From Bradyrhizobium algeriense (GTDB lineage Bacteria > Pseudomonadota > Alphaproteobacteria > Rhizobiales > Xanthobacteraceae): a stretch of DNA of 64,000 nt. Below the pieces are notes generated by a model. It saw only the letters and a list, made by a program, of their open reading frames with translations. It was not told the DNA's origin and made no database searches. Positions 16,942 to 25,413 of this stretch are shown here, one piece after another. The translations under genes were made by a program, and so were the position numbers. Location of the stretch: assembly GCF_003062295.1 (NCBI RefSeq), contig NZ_PYCN01000009.1, positions 124,001 to 188,000 on the forward strand, written 5' to 3'. Every line of letters begins with the position of its first letter. Within the stretch, counting starts at the first letter, position 1.

Positions 16942-18015
16942 GTGCGCACCATCAAGGGACCGGCAATATTCCTGGCTCAGTTCGCCGCTGAAGCTGCTCC
17001 GTTTGATACCTTGGATAACATATGCGCCTGGGCAGCGGATCTTGGATACAAGGGCGTGCAGATACCTAGCTGGGTTTCCAGCTTTATTGACCTGGAAAAG
17101 GCTGCGACGTCGAAAACATATGCGGATGAACTGCATGGCACAGTCAATCGTCATGGACTCGAGATTTCCGAATTGTCGACACACCTTCAGGGCCAACTGG
17201 TCGCTGTGCATCCGGCCTACTCCAGTGCTTTTGATGGTTTCGCGCCGGTTGCAGTCCATGGCAATTCCTCCGCTCGGACGGCGTGGGCCATTCAACAATT
17301 GAAATGGGCCGCAAGGGCTTCGAGCAACCTTGGTCTGAACGCCCATGCAACTTTTTCGGGCGCGTTTGCGTGGCCTTTCATCTACCCCTGGCCCCAACGC
17401 CCCGAGGGCCTGATCGACGATGCCTTTAGTGAGCTTGGCCGCCGATGGTTACCAATTCTGGATGAGTTCGATCACTACGGCGTAGACGTTTGCTATGAGT
17501 TACATCCGGGCGAAGATCTGCATGACGGTGCAACTTTCGAAATGTTCCTCGATCAAGTGAAGAACCACGTTCGCGCCAATATTCTTTACGACCCAAGTCA
17601 TTTTGTGCTGCAGCAACTCAAGTATCTCGATTTCATCGATATCTATCACCAGCGCATCAAGGCGTTCCACGTCAAGGATGCCGAATTCAATCCAACCGGC
17701 AGGCAAGGTGTCTACGGAGGTTTTCAGTCGTGGGTCAACCGCGCCGGACGTTTCCGATCGATCGGAGACGGTCAGGTTGATTTTCGATCAATTTTTTCGA
17801 AGCTCACGGCCTACGATTACGCGGGGTGGGCCGTGCTGGAGTGGGAATGCGCACTAAAGCATCCGGAAGATGGCGCTCGGGAAGGAGCCCGGTTGATCTC
17901 CGATTACATCATACGGGTAACCGAGCGAGCTTTTGACGACTTTGCGGGCTCCGGCACAAATAGGGAAGCAAATCTGAGAATGCTTGGTCTGCGGTCAGAT
18001 GAGGGCATGTCATGA
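16942..18015 (+). CDS. Sugar phosphate isomerase/epimerase (xylose-isomerase-like TIM barrel)
   Basis: A 357-residue AP-endonuclease/xylose-isomerase-like TIM-barrel protein. Metal-ligand-type motifs are VDVCYELHPGEDLHDG, ANILYDPSHFVLQQ, IKAFHVKDAEFNPTG and the late VLEWECALKHPEDG. The GTG start is preceded by AGAGAGGAG with suitable spacing. Its TGA overlaps the ATG of the following Gfo/Idh/MocA oxidoreductase; this pair is common in inositol and rare-sugar pathways, where the oxidoreductase makes a keto sugar and the barrel enzyme isomerises it. Codon and base usage look slightly less GC-rich than upstream genes, but I did not measure this. Confidence 0.88.
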   Translation: MRTIKGPAIFLAQFAAEAAPFDTLDNICAWAADLGYKGVQIPSWVSSFIDLEKAATSKTYADELHGTVNRHGLEISELSTHLQGQLVAVHPAYSSAFDGFAPVAVHGNSSARTAWAIQQLKWAARASSNLGLNAHATFSGAFAWPFIYPWPQRPEGLIDDAFSELGRRWLPILDEFDHYGVDVCYELHPGEDLHDGATFEMFLDQVKNHVRANILYDPSHFVLQQLKYLDFIDIYHQRIKAFHVKDAEFNPTGRQGVYGGFQSWVNRAGRFRSIGDGQVDFRSIFSKLTAYDYAGWAVLEWECALKHPEDGAREGARLISDYIIRVTERAFDDFAGSGTNREANLRMLGLRSDEGMS

Positions 18016-19151
18016 GAGACAGCGAGGCATCGCGCATCCGATTGGGAATGGTCGGTGGTGGGATCGGAGCCTTCATCGGCTACGTGCACCGAATTGCATC
18101 GCGAATTGACGACGATTACGAACTGGTTGCGGGAGCGCTATCCTCCGATCCTGCCCTGGCTCAGGAATCCGGTAGAAAGATTGGGCTGGCCGAAGACCGG
18201 ATATATACCGGCTTTGCCGAGATGGCGGCTAAAGAGGCCGCCCGCGAAGACGGCATTCAGGCCGTCTCAATCGTCACGCCAAATCACCTGCATTTTGCGC
18301 CGGCCAAGGCATTTCTTGAGGCTGGAATTCATGTGATTTGCGACAAGCCCCTTACGTCAACGCTCGATGAGGCTCGTGCGCTGGCCAAAATCAAGCCCAA
18401 GAACGGCGCGAAGTTTCTGCTGACGCACAATTACACCGGTTATCCCTTGGTACGACAGGCGCGTGCCATGGTGGCGAATGGTGACCTGGGCAAGATTCGG
18501 GTGGTTCAAGTCGAGTATCCGCAAGATTGGCTAACTCGCCCTCTTTCAAACAAGCAGGCGGATTGGCGCACGGATCCTGCTCGTTCAGGACCGGGCGGTG
18601 CTATCGGAGACATCGGTACGCACGCCTATAACCTTGCACGATTTGTCACGGGCTTAAAAACGGCGGCCGTAAGTGCGGACCTGTCGACTTTCGTGGAGGG
18701 CAGACGGCTCGACGACAACGTGCACATACTGCTGCGTTTCGAAGGCAATGCACGCGGGATGCTGTGGGCCAGCCAAGTTGCCGTAGGCTGCGAAAACGGT
18801 CTGCAGCTGCGCGTTTACGGCGAAAAGGCCGGGCTTGAGTGGCGCCAGGACAATCCAAACCAGATGTGGTTCACCGAATTTGGCAGGCCCAAGCAACTTC
18901 TTACGCGAGGCGGCGCGATTTCCGGTGACACCCCTCCGATTCAGGTTCGACTGCCGAGCGGGCACCCCGAAGGTTATCTCGAGGCGTTCGCCACACTTTA
19001 TAGTCAGTTTGCTCAGCTGATCCGCTCCGGAGACACTGCCTGTCCCGACCTGCCGTCGCTCGCTGACGGAATTGAAGGAATGGAATTCATCGCCGCCGCG
19101 GTCCGATCGAGTGACAATCAGAGCATGTGGACAAGCCTCAGCGACGTGTAA
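18012..19151 (+). CDS. Gfo/Idh/MocA family oxidoreductase
   Basis: A 379-residue NAD(P)-dependent sugar or polyol dehydrogenase. The N-terminal Rossmann fold has GMVGGGIGAFIGYVHR and the family motif VICDKPLTSTLDEA (EKP-type, with Lys proposed to be catalytic). The C-terminal substrate domain includes GGAIGDIGTHAYNLARFVTG, with the conserved Asp/His pair. ATGA overlap with the preceding isomerase indicates coupled translation. It probably oxidises the sugar or inositol derivative used by that isomerase. The substrate is unknown. Confidence 0.92.
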   Translation: MRDSEASRIRLGMVGGGIGAFIGYVHRIASRIDDDYELVAGALSSDPALAQESGRKIGLAEDRIYTGFAEMAAKEAAREDGIQAVSIVTPNHLHFAPAKAFLEAGIHVICDKPLTSTLDEARALAKIKPKNGAKFLLTHNYTGYPLVRQARAMVANGDLGKIRVVQVEYPQDWLTRPLSNKQADWRTDPARSGPGGAIGDIGTHAYNLARFVTGLKTAAVSADLSTFVEGRRLDDNVHILLRFEGNARGMLWASQVAVGCENGLQLRVYGEKAGLEWRQDNPNQMWFTEFGRPKQLLTRGGAISGDTPPIQVRLPSGHPEGYLEAFATLYSQFAQLIRSGDTACPDLPSLADGIEGMEFIAAAVRSSDNQSMWTSLSDV

Positions 19152-19886
19152 GGCGCGGCTAGATCCAACGCCAAAAGCACTCACGACGCGCAGCTCTTCG
19201 GTTGCAACGAAAAACTATGCCGCGAGAGGTGATCATGTGCCCCAGCGCAGCGCCGCGGTGTGGACGGGAGCATCCCACAATTCCTTTGTTTGGCCATCGA
19301 GCACGGACACGGTGATAGACACGCCAGCCATGTCGAGGGATGTGACGTAGGATCCGGTCAGGAACCGCGCTGCCGTGACCCCCGCACCTTCCAGAATTCG
19401 CTTGGCGCTGTTGACCATCAAATAAAGCTCGATCAGCGGCGTTGCGCCGAACCCGTTGACGAGAAGCAGAACTTCACTGCCCGGCTCCGGCGCAAGGTCC
19501 TTGAGGATCGCGCCAACGGAGGGAAGGAAGCGAGTCCCCGAGCTCATGCCGCCTTCACACCTTATTCCGAAAAATGTTCGATCGGGCCATGCTCTCTCCT
19601 CGTAGACTTGGCGGCAATGTCGCACAAACAGGCGAAACCGCACTGCTCGATTTGTTCATCGTACGGCCCGTCAACGGTCGACCATGTTTCGCGATAGACC
19701 GCCTTGCGTCGGGAGCGGGCGTTCCACGACCACGCATTCCACGAACACCGGCCCCTGCCCTTGACTGATAAGCTTCACGCTCAAGGAACCTTCGGTTGCG
19801 ATCTCCACATCTGTGAAGCGGTATGATGGAACGTTCACCGTTGTGCAGGGTTGCTGGTCCATTGCAATGGAAGATGGACCAGGATC
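19152..19886. other. 735-bp gene-poor region with decayed minus-strand sequences
   Basis: Between the oxidoreductase and the MocR gene no intact gene is visible. On the minus strand lie a dihydroxyacetone kinase fragment (19233-19547), an 11-codon frame with a strong ribosome-binding site (19555-19590) and a frame at 19671-19955 (…YRFTDVEIATEGSLSVKL...) that I cannot assign. A further unstarted frame ending near 19570 (YRETWSTVDGPYDEQIEQ) looks protein-like. Together this suggests a degraded sugar-catabolism operon. Confidence 0.45.
19233..19547 (-). pseudogene. Fragment of dihydroxyacetone kinase DhaK (C-terminal third)
   Basis: About 100 codons encode the end of a DhaK-type kinase subunit: EVLLLVNGFGATPLIELYL, followed by FLTGSYVTSLDMAGVSITV and WDAPVHTAALRWG with a stop. 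Full DhaK is about 330 residues, so the substrate-binding N-terminal two thirds (including the His that binds the ketose) are missing. Just upstream, at 19590-19555, an ATG with GAGGAGAG opens an 11-codon frame (MARSNIFRNKV, stop), which may be the original start now joined out of frame by a deletion. DhaK-like kinases act on dihydroxyacetone or erythrulose, consistent with the neighbouring sugar genes. Confidence 0.75.
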
Positions 19887-21335
19887 GTGGCTTTTCACGT
19901 CAGTCTTGTTGGTCGAACTGACCTCAGCGGCGAGATCTACCGTCAGATCCGGCAAGCAATTCTGGACCGGCGCCTTCGAGCTGGAGAGCGTTTGCCACCC
20001 ACGCGAGAACTGGCCACCGCGCTGAGGGTCTCACGATCGACTGTGACGGTCGCGTATGAAAGCCTTCTCGCAGAAGGATTTGCGACATCCCATACCGGCT
20101 CCGGGACGTTCGTCAGCCATCATCTTGAGACGAAACGTCCGGCATCGAAAACAAGGCGATCGACGGTCCGCGCAATTCGGGTGCGTGGAGTTTGGGAGAC
20201 AATACCGCTTCCGACATTCTTTCTCCGCGCGGCGCGTTTCGACTTCAGAGCCGGGCTTCCGGACGCTTCGTTGTTCCCACACCGAGCCTGGCGGCGGGTC
20301 GTCGCCCATGCGCTGCGCTCGGGCGAGATGGCGGCAGGCGTCTACGAGAATCCTGCGGGCAATTGGGACCTGCGCGCGGCGATCGCTCGCCACATCGGCA
20401 TCTCACGAAGCGTTTCCGGATCGCCCGACGACATCATCGTGACGAATGGCACCCAACAGGCCCTCGACATCATCGCCCGCGTGCTTCTCGAGCCCGGCGA
20501 TGTCGTTGCGGTGGAGAAACCAGGCTATCGGCCTCCAAGGGACTTGTTCAAGGCGCTAGGCGCGCGCGTGATCGGTGTGCCGGTCGACAGCGAAGGTCTC
20601 GTCGTGGCGGCGCTACCAGCCGAGGCCAGGATCGTCCACGTGACGCCCTCGCATCAGTTTCCCCTCGGCATGGCCATGAGCCTGTCGCGTCGACGTGCGC
20701 TGCTTGCCTGGGCCGACCGCAACAACGCGATTGTCGTCGAGGACGACTATGACAGCGAGTTTCGCTTCGGCGGACGTCCGCTCGAGCCGCTTCAGACCAT
20801 CGATTCGACCGGACGCGTTGTGTATGTCGGCACGTTCTCAAAGACATTGCTGCCGGCTCTCCGGCTGGCCTTCATGGTTGTGCCGCCGTCACTGCGAGAG
20901 GCGGCGCACAAGGCGAAGTTCGTCACCGATTGGCATACAGCGACAGTAGCGCAGAGCGCGCTGGCGCAGTTCATCGACGAGGGCGCGTTTGCGCGCCACA
21001 TTCGCCGGGTGAGCCGCACCTATAGCGAACGGCATGAGATACTGACCGCAGAGATCAAGAGGAACTTCAGCGATTACCTCGACCTTGTTCCATCGAGCAC
21101 CGGGCTGCATATCGCCGCCTACGCGCGAAGAGCGTCGGTTGATGATATCAATGCGATTGCATTGCGAGCGTTTGATCTCGGCGTTGCCGTTCAATCCTTC
21201 CCGCTGGAGGGAGAGCCTCAGGTCGGCATCATGCTGGGATATGGGGCGATCGAGACAGCGCAGATTGCCGAAGGGCTGAGGCGGCTGCGCAGATGCTTCG
21301 ATGAACGTATATCTCGACGCTCGAAAGCGGCATGA
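19887..21335 (+). CDS. MocR-type GntR regulator with aminotransferase-like domain
   Basis: About 482 residues: an N-terminal winged helix-turn-helix (EIYRQIRQAILDRRLRAGERLPPTRELATALRVSRSTV) joined to a fold-type I aminotransferase domain that binds PLP. The domain shows NGTQQALDIIARVL, EKPGYRPPRDLF, EDDYDSEFRFGGRPLE and the PLP lysine in TFSKTLLPALRLAF. The start is uncertain: I prefer the GTG at 19887 with an AGGA just upstream; a TTG at 19851 is possible. MocR proteins sense PLP or amino acids and bind direct repeats. The downstream LysE-type exporter is the likely target. Confidence 0.88.
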   Translation: MAFHVSLVGRTDLSGEIYRQIRQAILDRRLRAGERLPPTRELATALRVSRSTVTVAYESLLAEGFATSHTGSGTFVSHHLETKRPASKTRRSTVRAIRVRGVWETIPLPTFFLRAARFDFRAGLPDASLFPHRAWRRVVAHALRSGEMAAGVYENPAGNWDLRAAIARHIGISRSVSGSPDDIIVTNGTQQALDIIARVLLEPGDVVAVEKPGYRPPRDLFKALGARVIGVPVDSEGLVVAALPAEARIVHVTPSHQFPLGMAMSLSRRRALLAWADRNNAIVVEDDYDSEFRFGGRPLEPLQTIDSTGRVVYVGTFSKTLLPALRLAFMVVPPSLREAAHKAKFVTDWHTATVAQSALAQFIDEGAFARHIRRVSRTYSERHEILTAEIKRNFSDYLDLVPSSTGLHIAAYARRASVDDINAIALRAFDLGVAVQSFPLEGEPQVGIMLGYGAIETAQIAEGLRRLRRCFDERISRRSKAA

Positions 21336-21710
21336 GCAATGTCGCTTGAGGTGACGGCACGCGGCGAAAGCGCGATTGCACGATACGCCGCATGAATTGG
21401 ACTGATTGAATATCCAGAAATTGGACCTTCCGTCATACCGCTTCGCTTTCTAGTGTCGGACCGTTGAAAAGGTCGACGAACCGATGCAGGGCGGGCGCGT
21501 TCCATTTCGCACCCGCACGCACTTTCTAAATCGCAGATCAATCATCACCGCAGATCGCATTAAAGCGGACGTCCGCCGACCTGCAAAATCGCGAACTCAC
21601 AACTTGGAGACACGAGCGCGTGAGTTGTGAAGCAATTCACGGCCACGAGTCGCAGCTCGACCTAATCAGCCACTGCACGCTGACCTATCGAATCGAACAG
21701 GAGGTTTCGC
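21336..21710. other. 375-bp upstream region of the DUF1127-LysE pair
   Basis: No coding frame stands out. The region contains the AATTGGAC direct repeat (21395-21426) and ends with a strong AGGAGG ribosome-binding site before the DUF1127 gene. It is the expected regulatory target of the MocR protein encoded just upstream. Confidence 0.5.
21395..21426. promoter_or_regulatory. Direct repeat, candidate MocR binding site
   Basis: AATTGGAC occurs at 21395-21402 and 21419-21426, 24 bp start to start, in the same orientation. MocR-type regulators are known to bind direct rather than inverted repeats upstream of their targets. The site lies 60 bp after the MocR gene and roughly 285 bp before the DUF1127-LysE genes. 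Assignment is by pattern and position only. Confidence 0.4.
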
Positions 21711-21971
21711 ATGAAGCATCCGATGATTTTTGCAATCGCAGGCGGCAATTCGTTCACGAGTCGGAAAGCAGCCGCGGCGTCCAGCCGTCACGACAGCGCC
21801 GAGACACGTCGACTTGGATGGGGAACACGATTCTTGAGCTGGTGTGCCCAGTGTTCGGAGCGGTCGCGGCAGCGGCAAGCCCTGGCGGAGCTCGATGACC
21901 ACCATCTCAAGGACATCGGCAAGACGCGGCAAGAGGCAATGGCCGAAGCGGCCAAGCCGTTCTGGAAATGA
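21711..21971 (+). CDS. DUF1127 domain protein
   Basis: An 86-residue basic protein whose C terminus is a DUF1127 motif: RQRQALAELDDHHLKDIGKTRQEAMAEAAKPFW. The domain is typical of alphaproteobacteria; small Arg-rich DUF1127 proteins have been linked to phosphate and RNA metabolism, but this longer form is uncharacterised. An excellent ribosome-binding site (AGGAGG) lies upstream. The gene ends with an ATGA overlap with the LysE exporter gene, implying coordinated production. Confidence 0.85.
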   Translation: MKHPMIFAIAGGNSFTSRKAAAASSRHDSAETRRLGWGTRFLSWCAQCSERSRQRQALAELDDHHLKDIGKTRQEAMAEAAKPFWK

Positions 21972-22597
21972 CGCCGTTCATCGCGCACTTGCTGCCGGCG
22001 GCGGCGCTGGGCCTGTGCGTCGCTATCCCGTTCGGCCCGATTGGCTTGATGTGCGTGCAGCGGACGCTGGCATTCGGAATCCGGTTTGGGATCGCGAGCG
22101 GCATGGGTGCGGCAACAGCGCACGGCATGTTCAGTTGCCTGGCCACGATGAGCGGGACCGTGTTGACGCAGATGACGCTCGCCCTGCACACGCCGCTGCG
22201 CATCGCTGGAGGGATCGTCCTGATTTTGATGGGCCTCAGAACCATTCTCGTGTCCACGGGCGCGGCGCACGGCTGGACATGCGGAGACGCGACATGCGGA
22301 GATTTGCTTTCGGCCTATACATCGACCCTGTTGATCGCGGCCGCCAACCCGATGACGATACTGCCGTACCTGGGCGTCACGTCCGCGCTGGAAACCGGCG
22401 AACCGCTGATCATGGATCGCGCGCTGGCAACGCCCATCGGTGTGATGCTGGGCAGTGCATCCTGGTATCTCTTCCTCGCCCTCAGTACGAACACCATGTT
22501 TCGGAGCCTGCAGAAAGCCGCGCTGGATCGGTTCAACAGGCTCACCGGGATTCTCCTGATGGCCCTGGGAGCTTCGCTATGCGCCCGCATCGTCTGA
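21968..22597 (+). CDS. LysE family amino-acid exporter
   Basis: A 209-residue inner-membrane protein with about six hydrophobic segments. It carries the LysE hallmark near the N terminus (AAALGLCVAIPFGPIGLMCVQRTLAFGIRFGIASGMGAATAHG) and NPMTILPYLGV in the middle. Members export amino acids or related metabolites. The ATG overlaps the DUF1127 stop. Pairing of MocR regulators with LysE-type exporters is common, so induction by an amino acid sensed through PLP chemistry is likely. The substrate is undetermined. Confidence 0.9.
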   Translation: MTPFIAHLLPAAALGLCVAIPFGPIGLMCVQRTLAFGIRFGIASGMGAATAHGMFSCLATMSGTVLTQMTLALHTPLRIAGGIVLILMGLRTILVSTGAAHGWTCGDATCGDLLSAYTSTLLIAAANPMTILPYLGVTSALETGEPLIMDRALATPIGVMLGSASWYLFLALSTNTMFRSLQKAALDRFNRLTGILLMALGASLCARIV

Positions 22598-22747
22598 CTG
22601 GCAGGCCCCGCGCCGGCCATCCTGGCACCGGCCGCTCTGCTCGGGCTCGCCAGCGCATTCGCGCTCCAACGCATTCTCGCCACCGCCGAAAGACAGGGAG
22701 CAGCCCGCGAGCAGCGTCCCGATGATCGAGCTGAAGGAGATTAGGTG

Positions 22748-22825
22748 ATGCACATCAAGCTTTTGCAGAAGAACGACCGCCTTATCGTGGGTCGGCCTCG
22801 GCGCGCATACCCCCGCTCGGCTTAA
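22748..22825 (+). CDS. Possible 25-residue small protein
   Basis: An ATG at 22748 with AAGGAG eight bases upstream opens a 25-codon frame (MHIKLLQKNDRLIVGRPRRAYPRSA) between the LysE and O-methyltransferase genes. It is basic, has no membrane segment, and matches no family I know. The good ribosome-binding site is the only support. Upstream, in frame with LysE after its stop, a hydrophobic stretch (APAILAPAALLGLASAFAL) lacks a start codon. Confidence 0.3.
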   Translation: MHIKLLQKNDRLIVGRPRRAYPRSA

Positions 22826-22863
22826 GAGCTGCGAATTAACCGTCAACACCTGAGGAGAGCACT

Positions 22864-23988
22864 ATGCCCAACCATCAGCGCGCTGCTGCGCACAGGACAA
22901 CGCTTGCCCGCCAGCCCGGTTCGATCTCGGGCGAGACAAGGCTGCGCGCGGCCGATCAACCGATCGTCACCACGCAGGAGCTTCCTTCCGCCGTCCCGCT
23001 AATGGCACTTTCGACCGGCTTCTGGGCTTTCAAGACCCTGGCTGCAGCACACGAGGAGGGCCTGTTCAGTCACCTTGCAGGCGGCGCCGGCACCACGGTT
23101 GCGGAGCTGGCGGAAGCGCTCGGTCTGCATCCACGCCCGGCCGAGATGCTGTTGACCGGCTGCGCTGCACTCGGGCTTCTGGAGAAAACGGACGGCCGTT
23201 ATCGCAATACGCCCTTAAGCGAAGCCTTTCTCGTGCGCGGGAAGCCGTATTACTTCGGCGGCTTCGTGCAGATGGCCGACAAGCGGCTCTACGCGGGCTG
23301 GGGCAAACTTACCGAAGCGCTGCGCACGAACCGGCCAACCACGTGGGACCCGGCAGTGCAATCCTCGATATTCGACGGCGAGGATCCGACGATGCTGGCA
23401 CTCTTCTGGGAGGCGATGCATTCGGTCTCCACGATGACCGCGCGCAAGCTCGGCGAAGCCGTGGATCTCAATCATTTCCGCCGCCTTCTGGACATCGGCG
23501 GCGGATCGGGCGCGTACGACATCGAGCTTTGCAAACTGTACGGGGAGCTGCGCGCGACCGTATTTGATCTGCCGCACGTGGCCGCGATCGCCGCGGGAAA
23601 AATTACCGAGGCCGGCTTGACCGGCCGCATCGAGACCGCCGGCGGCAACTTCTTCGAACAGCTTCCCGAGGATCACGACGTGCATCTCCTGTCGATGATC
23701 CTGCACGATTGGGATGAGGCGAAGAACCGCGCGCTGCTGCGCCGGTCCTTCGAGGCTTTGCCGAGCGGCGGCGCAGTCGTCATCAGCGAGCTTCTCGTCA
23801 ATGACGAAAAGACCGGGCCGGCGCCGGCCGCGCTGATGAGCCTCAACATGCTGATCGAGACGGAAGGACGAAACTACACGCCGACCGAATATTCAGCGTG
23901 GCTCGAGGAAGCCGGCTTCCGGCACATCGAGACGGTCTGGTTCGACGCACCCGCCGCGAACGGCGCCGTGATCGGCCGCAAACCATAA
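22864..23988 (+). CDS. SAM-dependent O-methyltransferase (family 2)
   Basis: A 374-residue methyltransferase of the plant-caffeate/TcmO/hydroxyindole type. An N-terminal dimerisation winged helix (ALSTGFWAFKTLAAAHEEGLF...VAELAEALGLHPRPAEMLLTGCAALGLLEK) precedes the SAM-binding core LLDIGGGSGAYDIELCKLYGEL. ATVFDLPHV and LLSMILHDWDEAKNRALLRR contain the Asp and the usual catalytic-base His. It probably methylates a hydroxyl on an aromatic or polyketide-like substrate. It sits directly before an FAD monooxygenase gene (10-bp gap), suggesting successive hydroxylation and O-methylation of one compound. Confidence 0.88.
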   Translation: MPNHQRAAAHRTTLARQPGSISGETRLRAADQPIVTTQELPSAVPLMALSTGFWAFKTLAAAHEEGLFSHLAGGAGTTVAELAEALGLHPRPAEMLLTGCAALGLLEKTDGRYRNTPLSEAFLVRGKPYYFGGFVQMADKRLYAGWGKLTEALRTNRPTTWDPAVQSSIFDGEDPTMLALFWEAMHSVSTMTARKLGEAVDLNHFRRLLDIGGGSGAYDIELCKLYGELRATVFDLPHVAAIAAGKITEAGLTGRIETAGGNFFEQLPEDHDVHLLSMILHDWDEAKNRALLRRSFEALPSGGAVVISELLVNDEKTGPAPAALMSLNMLIETEGRNYTPTEYSAWLEEAGFRHIETVWFDAPAANGAVIGRKP

Positions 23989-23998
23989 GGAGGCGGCG

Positions 23999-25285
23999 GT
24001 GCGAGCTCATGATCGTCACCGAAACGACGCGTTGCCGGCGGCCGCCACGCAGCACCGGGGGCGTTCGGCGCTACGCGGGCGAAAACGAGCTTCGATCGGC
24101 GTCGTCGGCGGAGGCATTGGCGGTCTTGCTGCGGCATTGTCGCTGCTTCGCGGCGACTTCGACGTCCACGTCTACGAGCAGGCGTCGGCCTTGGGCGAGG
24201 TCGGCGCCGGTGTTCAGATCAGTCCGAACGCCTCGCGCATCCTGCATCGACTCGGTCTAGCCGAGGAGCTCGCGAGGGCGGGTGTACGACCACTGGCCTG
24301 GCATCAGCGTCGCTGGGAAAATGGCCGGACCCTCCTGCGCACGCCGCTCGGGGAGCCTCTCGAAGCGGCGTTCGGCTTCCCTCACTACCAGATACATCGC
24401 GCCGACCTGTTAGCTGCGCTGGCCGGCGCGGTGCCAGGCGAGCGCGTGCATCTCGCTCATCGCCTCGTCGATCTGAGGGATCACGGGGATCGCGTCGAGG
24501 CACGTTTCGCCAACGGCGTCCGTGCACATTTCGATGTCCTGGTGGGTGCCGATGGAATCCACTCGCAGGTGCGCCGAATTCTGTTCGGACCCGAACGCCC
24601 CCGCTTCACGGGCTGCGTCGCCTACCGCGGGCTGATACCGACCGAGCGGTTGCGCGAACTGGAGCTCGAGGTGACGGCGCAGGTCTGGATGGGCCCTGGC
24701 CGGCACTTCGTCCACTATTTCGTACGCAGCTGTCGTCTGGTTAACTTCGTCGCCGTCGTCGAGCAGGAAACGTGGAGACGCGAGTCATGGACCGACCGCG
24801 GGGAAGTCGCGGCGGCGCTTGCGGCTTTCGAGGGCTGGCATCCGCAAGTCCGGTCGATCCTGGGAGCCGTCGACGAGACGTTCATTTGGGCGCTGTTCGA
24901 CCGTGCTCCACTCGAGCGCTGGTCCGCAGGGCGGGTGACGCTGCTCGGCGACGCATGCCACGCGATGCTGCCTTTTATGGGTCAAGGAGCCGCCCAAGCC
25001 ATCGAGGACGGAGCGACGCTGACGGCGTGTCTCGCCGAGGCGGGAACGGACATCGCCGAGTCTCTGCGCCACTATGAGAGGCTGCGTATTTCGCGAACGT
25101 CGCGCCTCCAAGCACAGTCGGCGGACAACAAGACGCGCTTCCACCTCCATGATGGCCCGGAGCAGCGACAGCGCGACGCCGAGATGACCGCCGGATCAAC
25201 CGATTGGTCGTTCAGGGCCGCCGCATGGATCTACGAGCACGACGCCGCGATCGTGGGGAAAGAGAAGGCCTCGCATGGTCCTTAG
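23999..25285 (+). CDS. FAD-dependent aromatic monooxygenase (salicylate hydroxylase-like)
   Basis: A 428-residue flavoprotein hydroxylase. FAD motifs are in order: GXGXXG (ASIGVVGGGIGGLAAALSLL) near residue 31, VLVGADGIHSQVR (DG motif) and VTLLGDACHAMLPFMGQGAAQAIEDG (GD motif). The pattern matches salicylate 1-monooxygenase and 3-hydroxybenzoate 6-hydroxylase relatives. The GTG at 23999 follows AAGGAGG and adds an unusual Arg-rich 30-residue N-terminal leader before the FAD motif. It is co-transcribed with the O-methyltransferase. The substrate is unknown; a phenolic is likely. Confidence 0.88.
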   Translation: MRAHDRHRNDALPAAATQHRGRSALRGRKRASIGVVGGGIGGLAAALSLLRGDFDVHVYEQASALGEVGAGVQISPNASRILHRLGLAEELARAGVRPLAWHQRRWENGRTLLRTPLGEPLEAAFGFPHYQIHRADLLAALAGAVPGERVHLAHRLVDLRDHGDRVEARFANGVRAHFDVLVGADGIHSQVRRILFGPERPRFTGCVAYRGLIPTERLRELELEVTAQVWMGPGRHFVHYFVRSCRLVNFVAVVEQETWRRESWTDRGEVAAALAAFEGWHPQVRSILGAVDETFIWALFDRAPLERWSAGRVTLLGDACHAMLPFMGQGAAQAIEDGATLTACLAEAGTDIAESLRHYERLRISRTSRLQAQSADNKTRFHLHDGPEQRQRDAEMTAGSTDWSFRAAAWIYEHDAAIVGKEKASHGP

Positions 25286-25413
25286 CGTTGCTGCTGTGGG
25301 CCCATCGAAATGTGAGGATGCTTATTGATGGTCGTGACCATGGCGCCTTTCCGCTGCCTCACCTCGAAGGCGACAGCGCAGCAAACCGCCGTCCATGCGC
25401 AACAATTAAAGCC

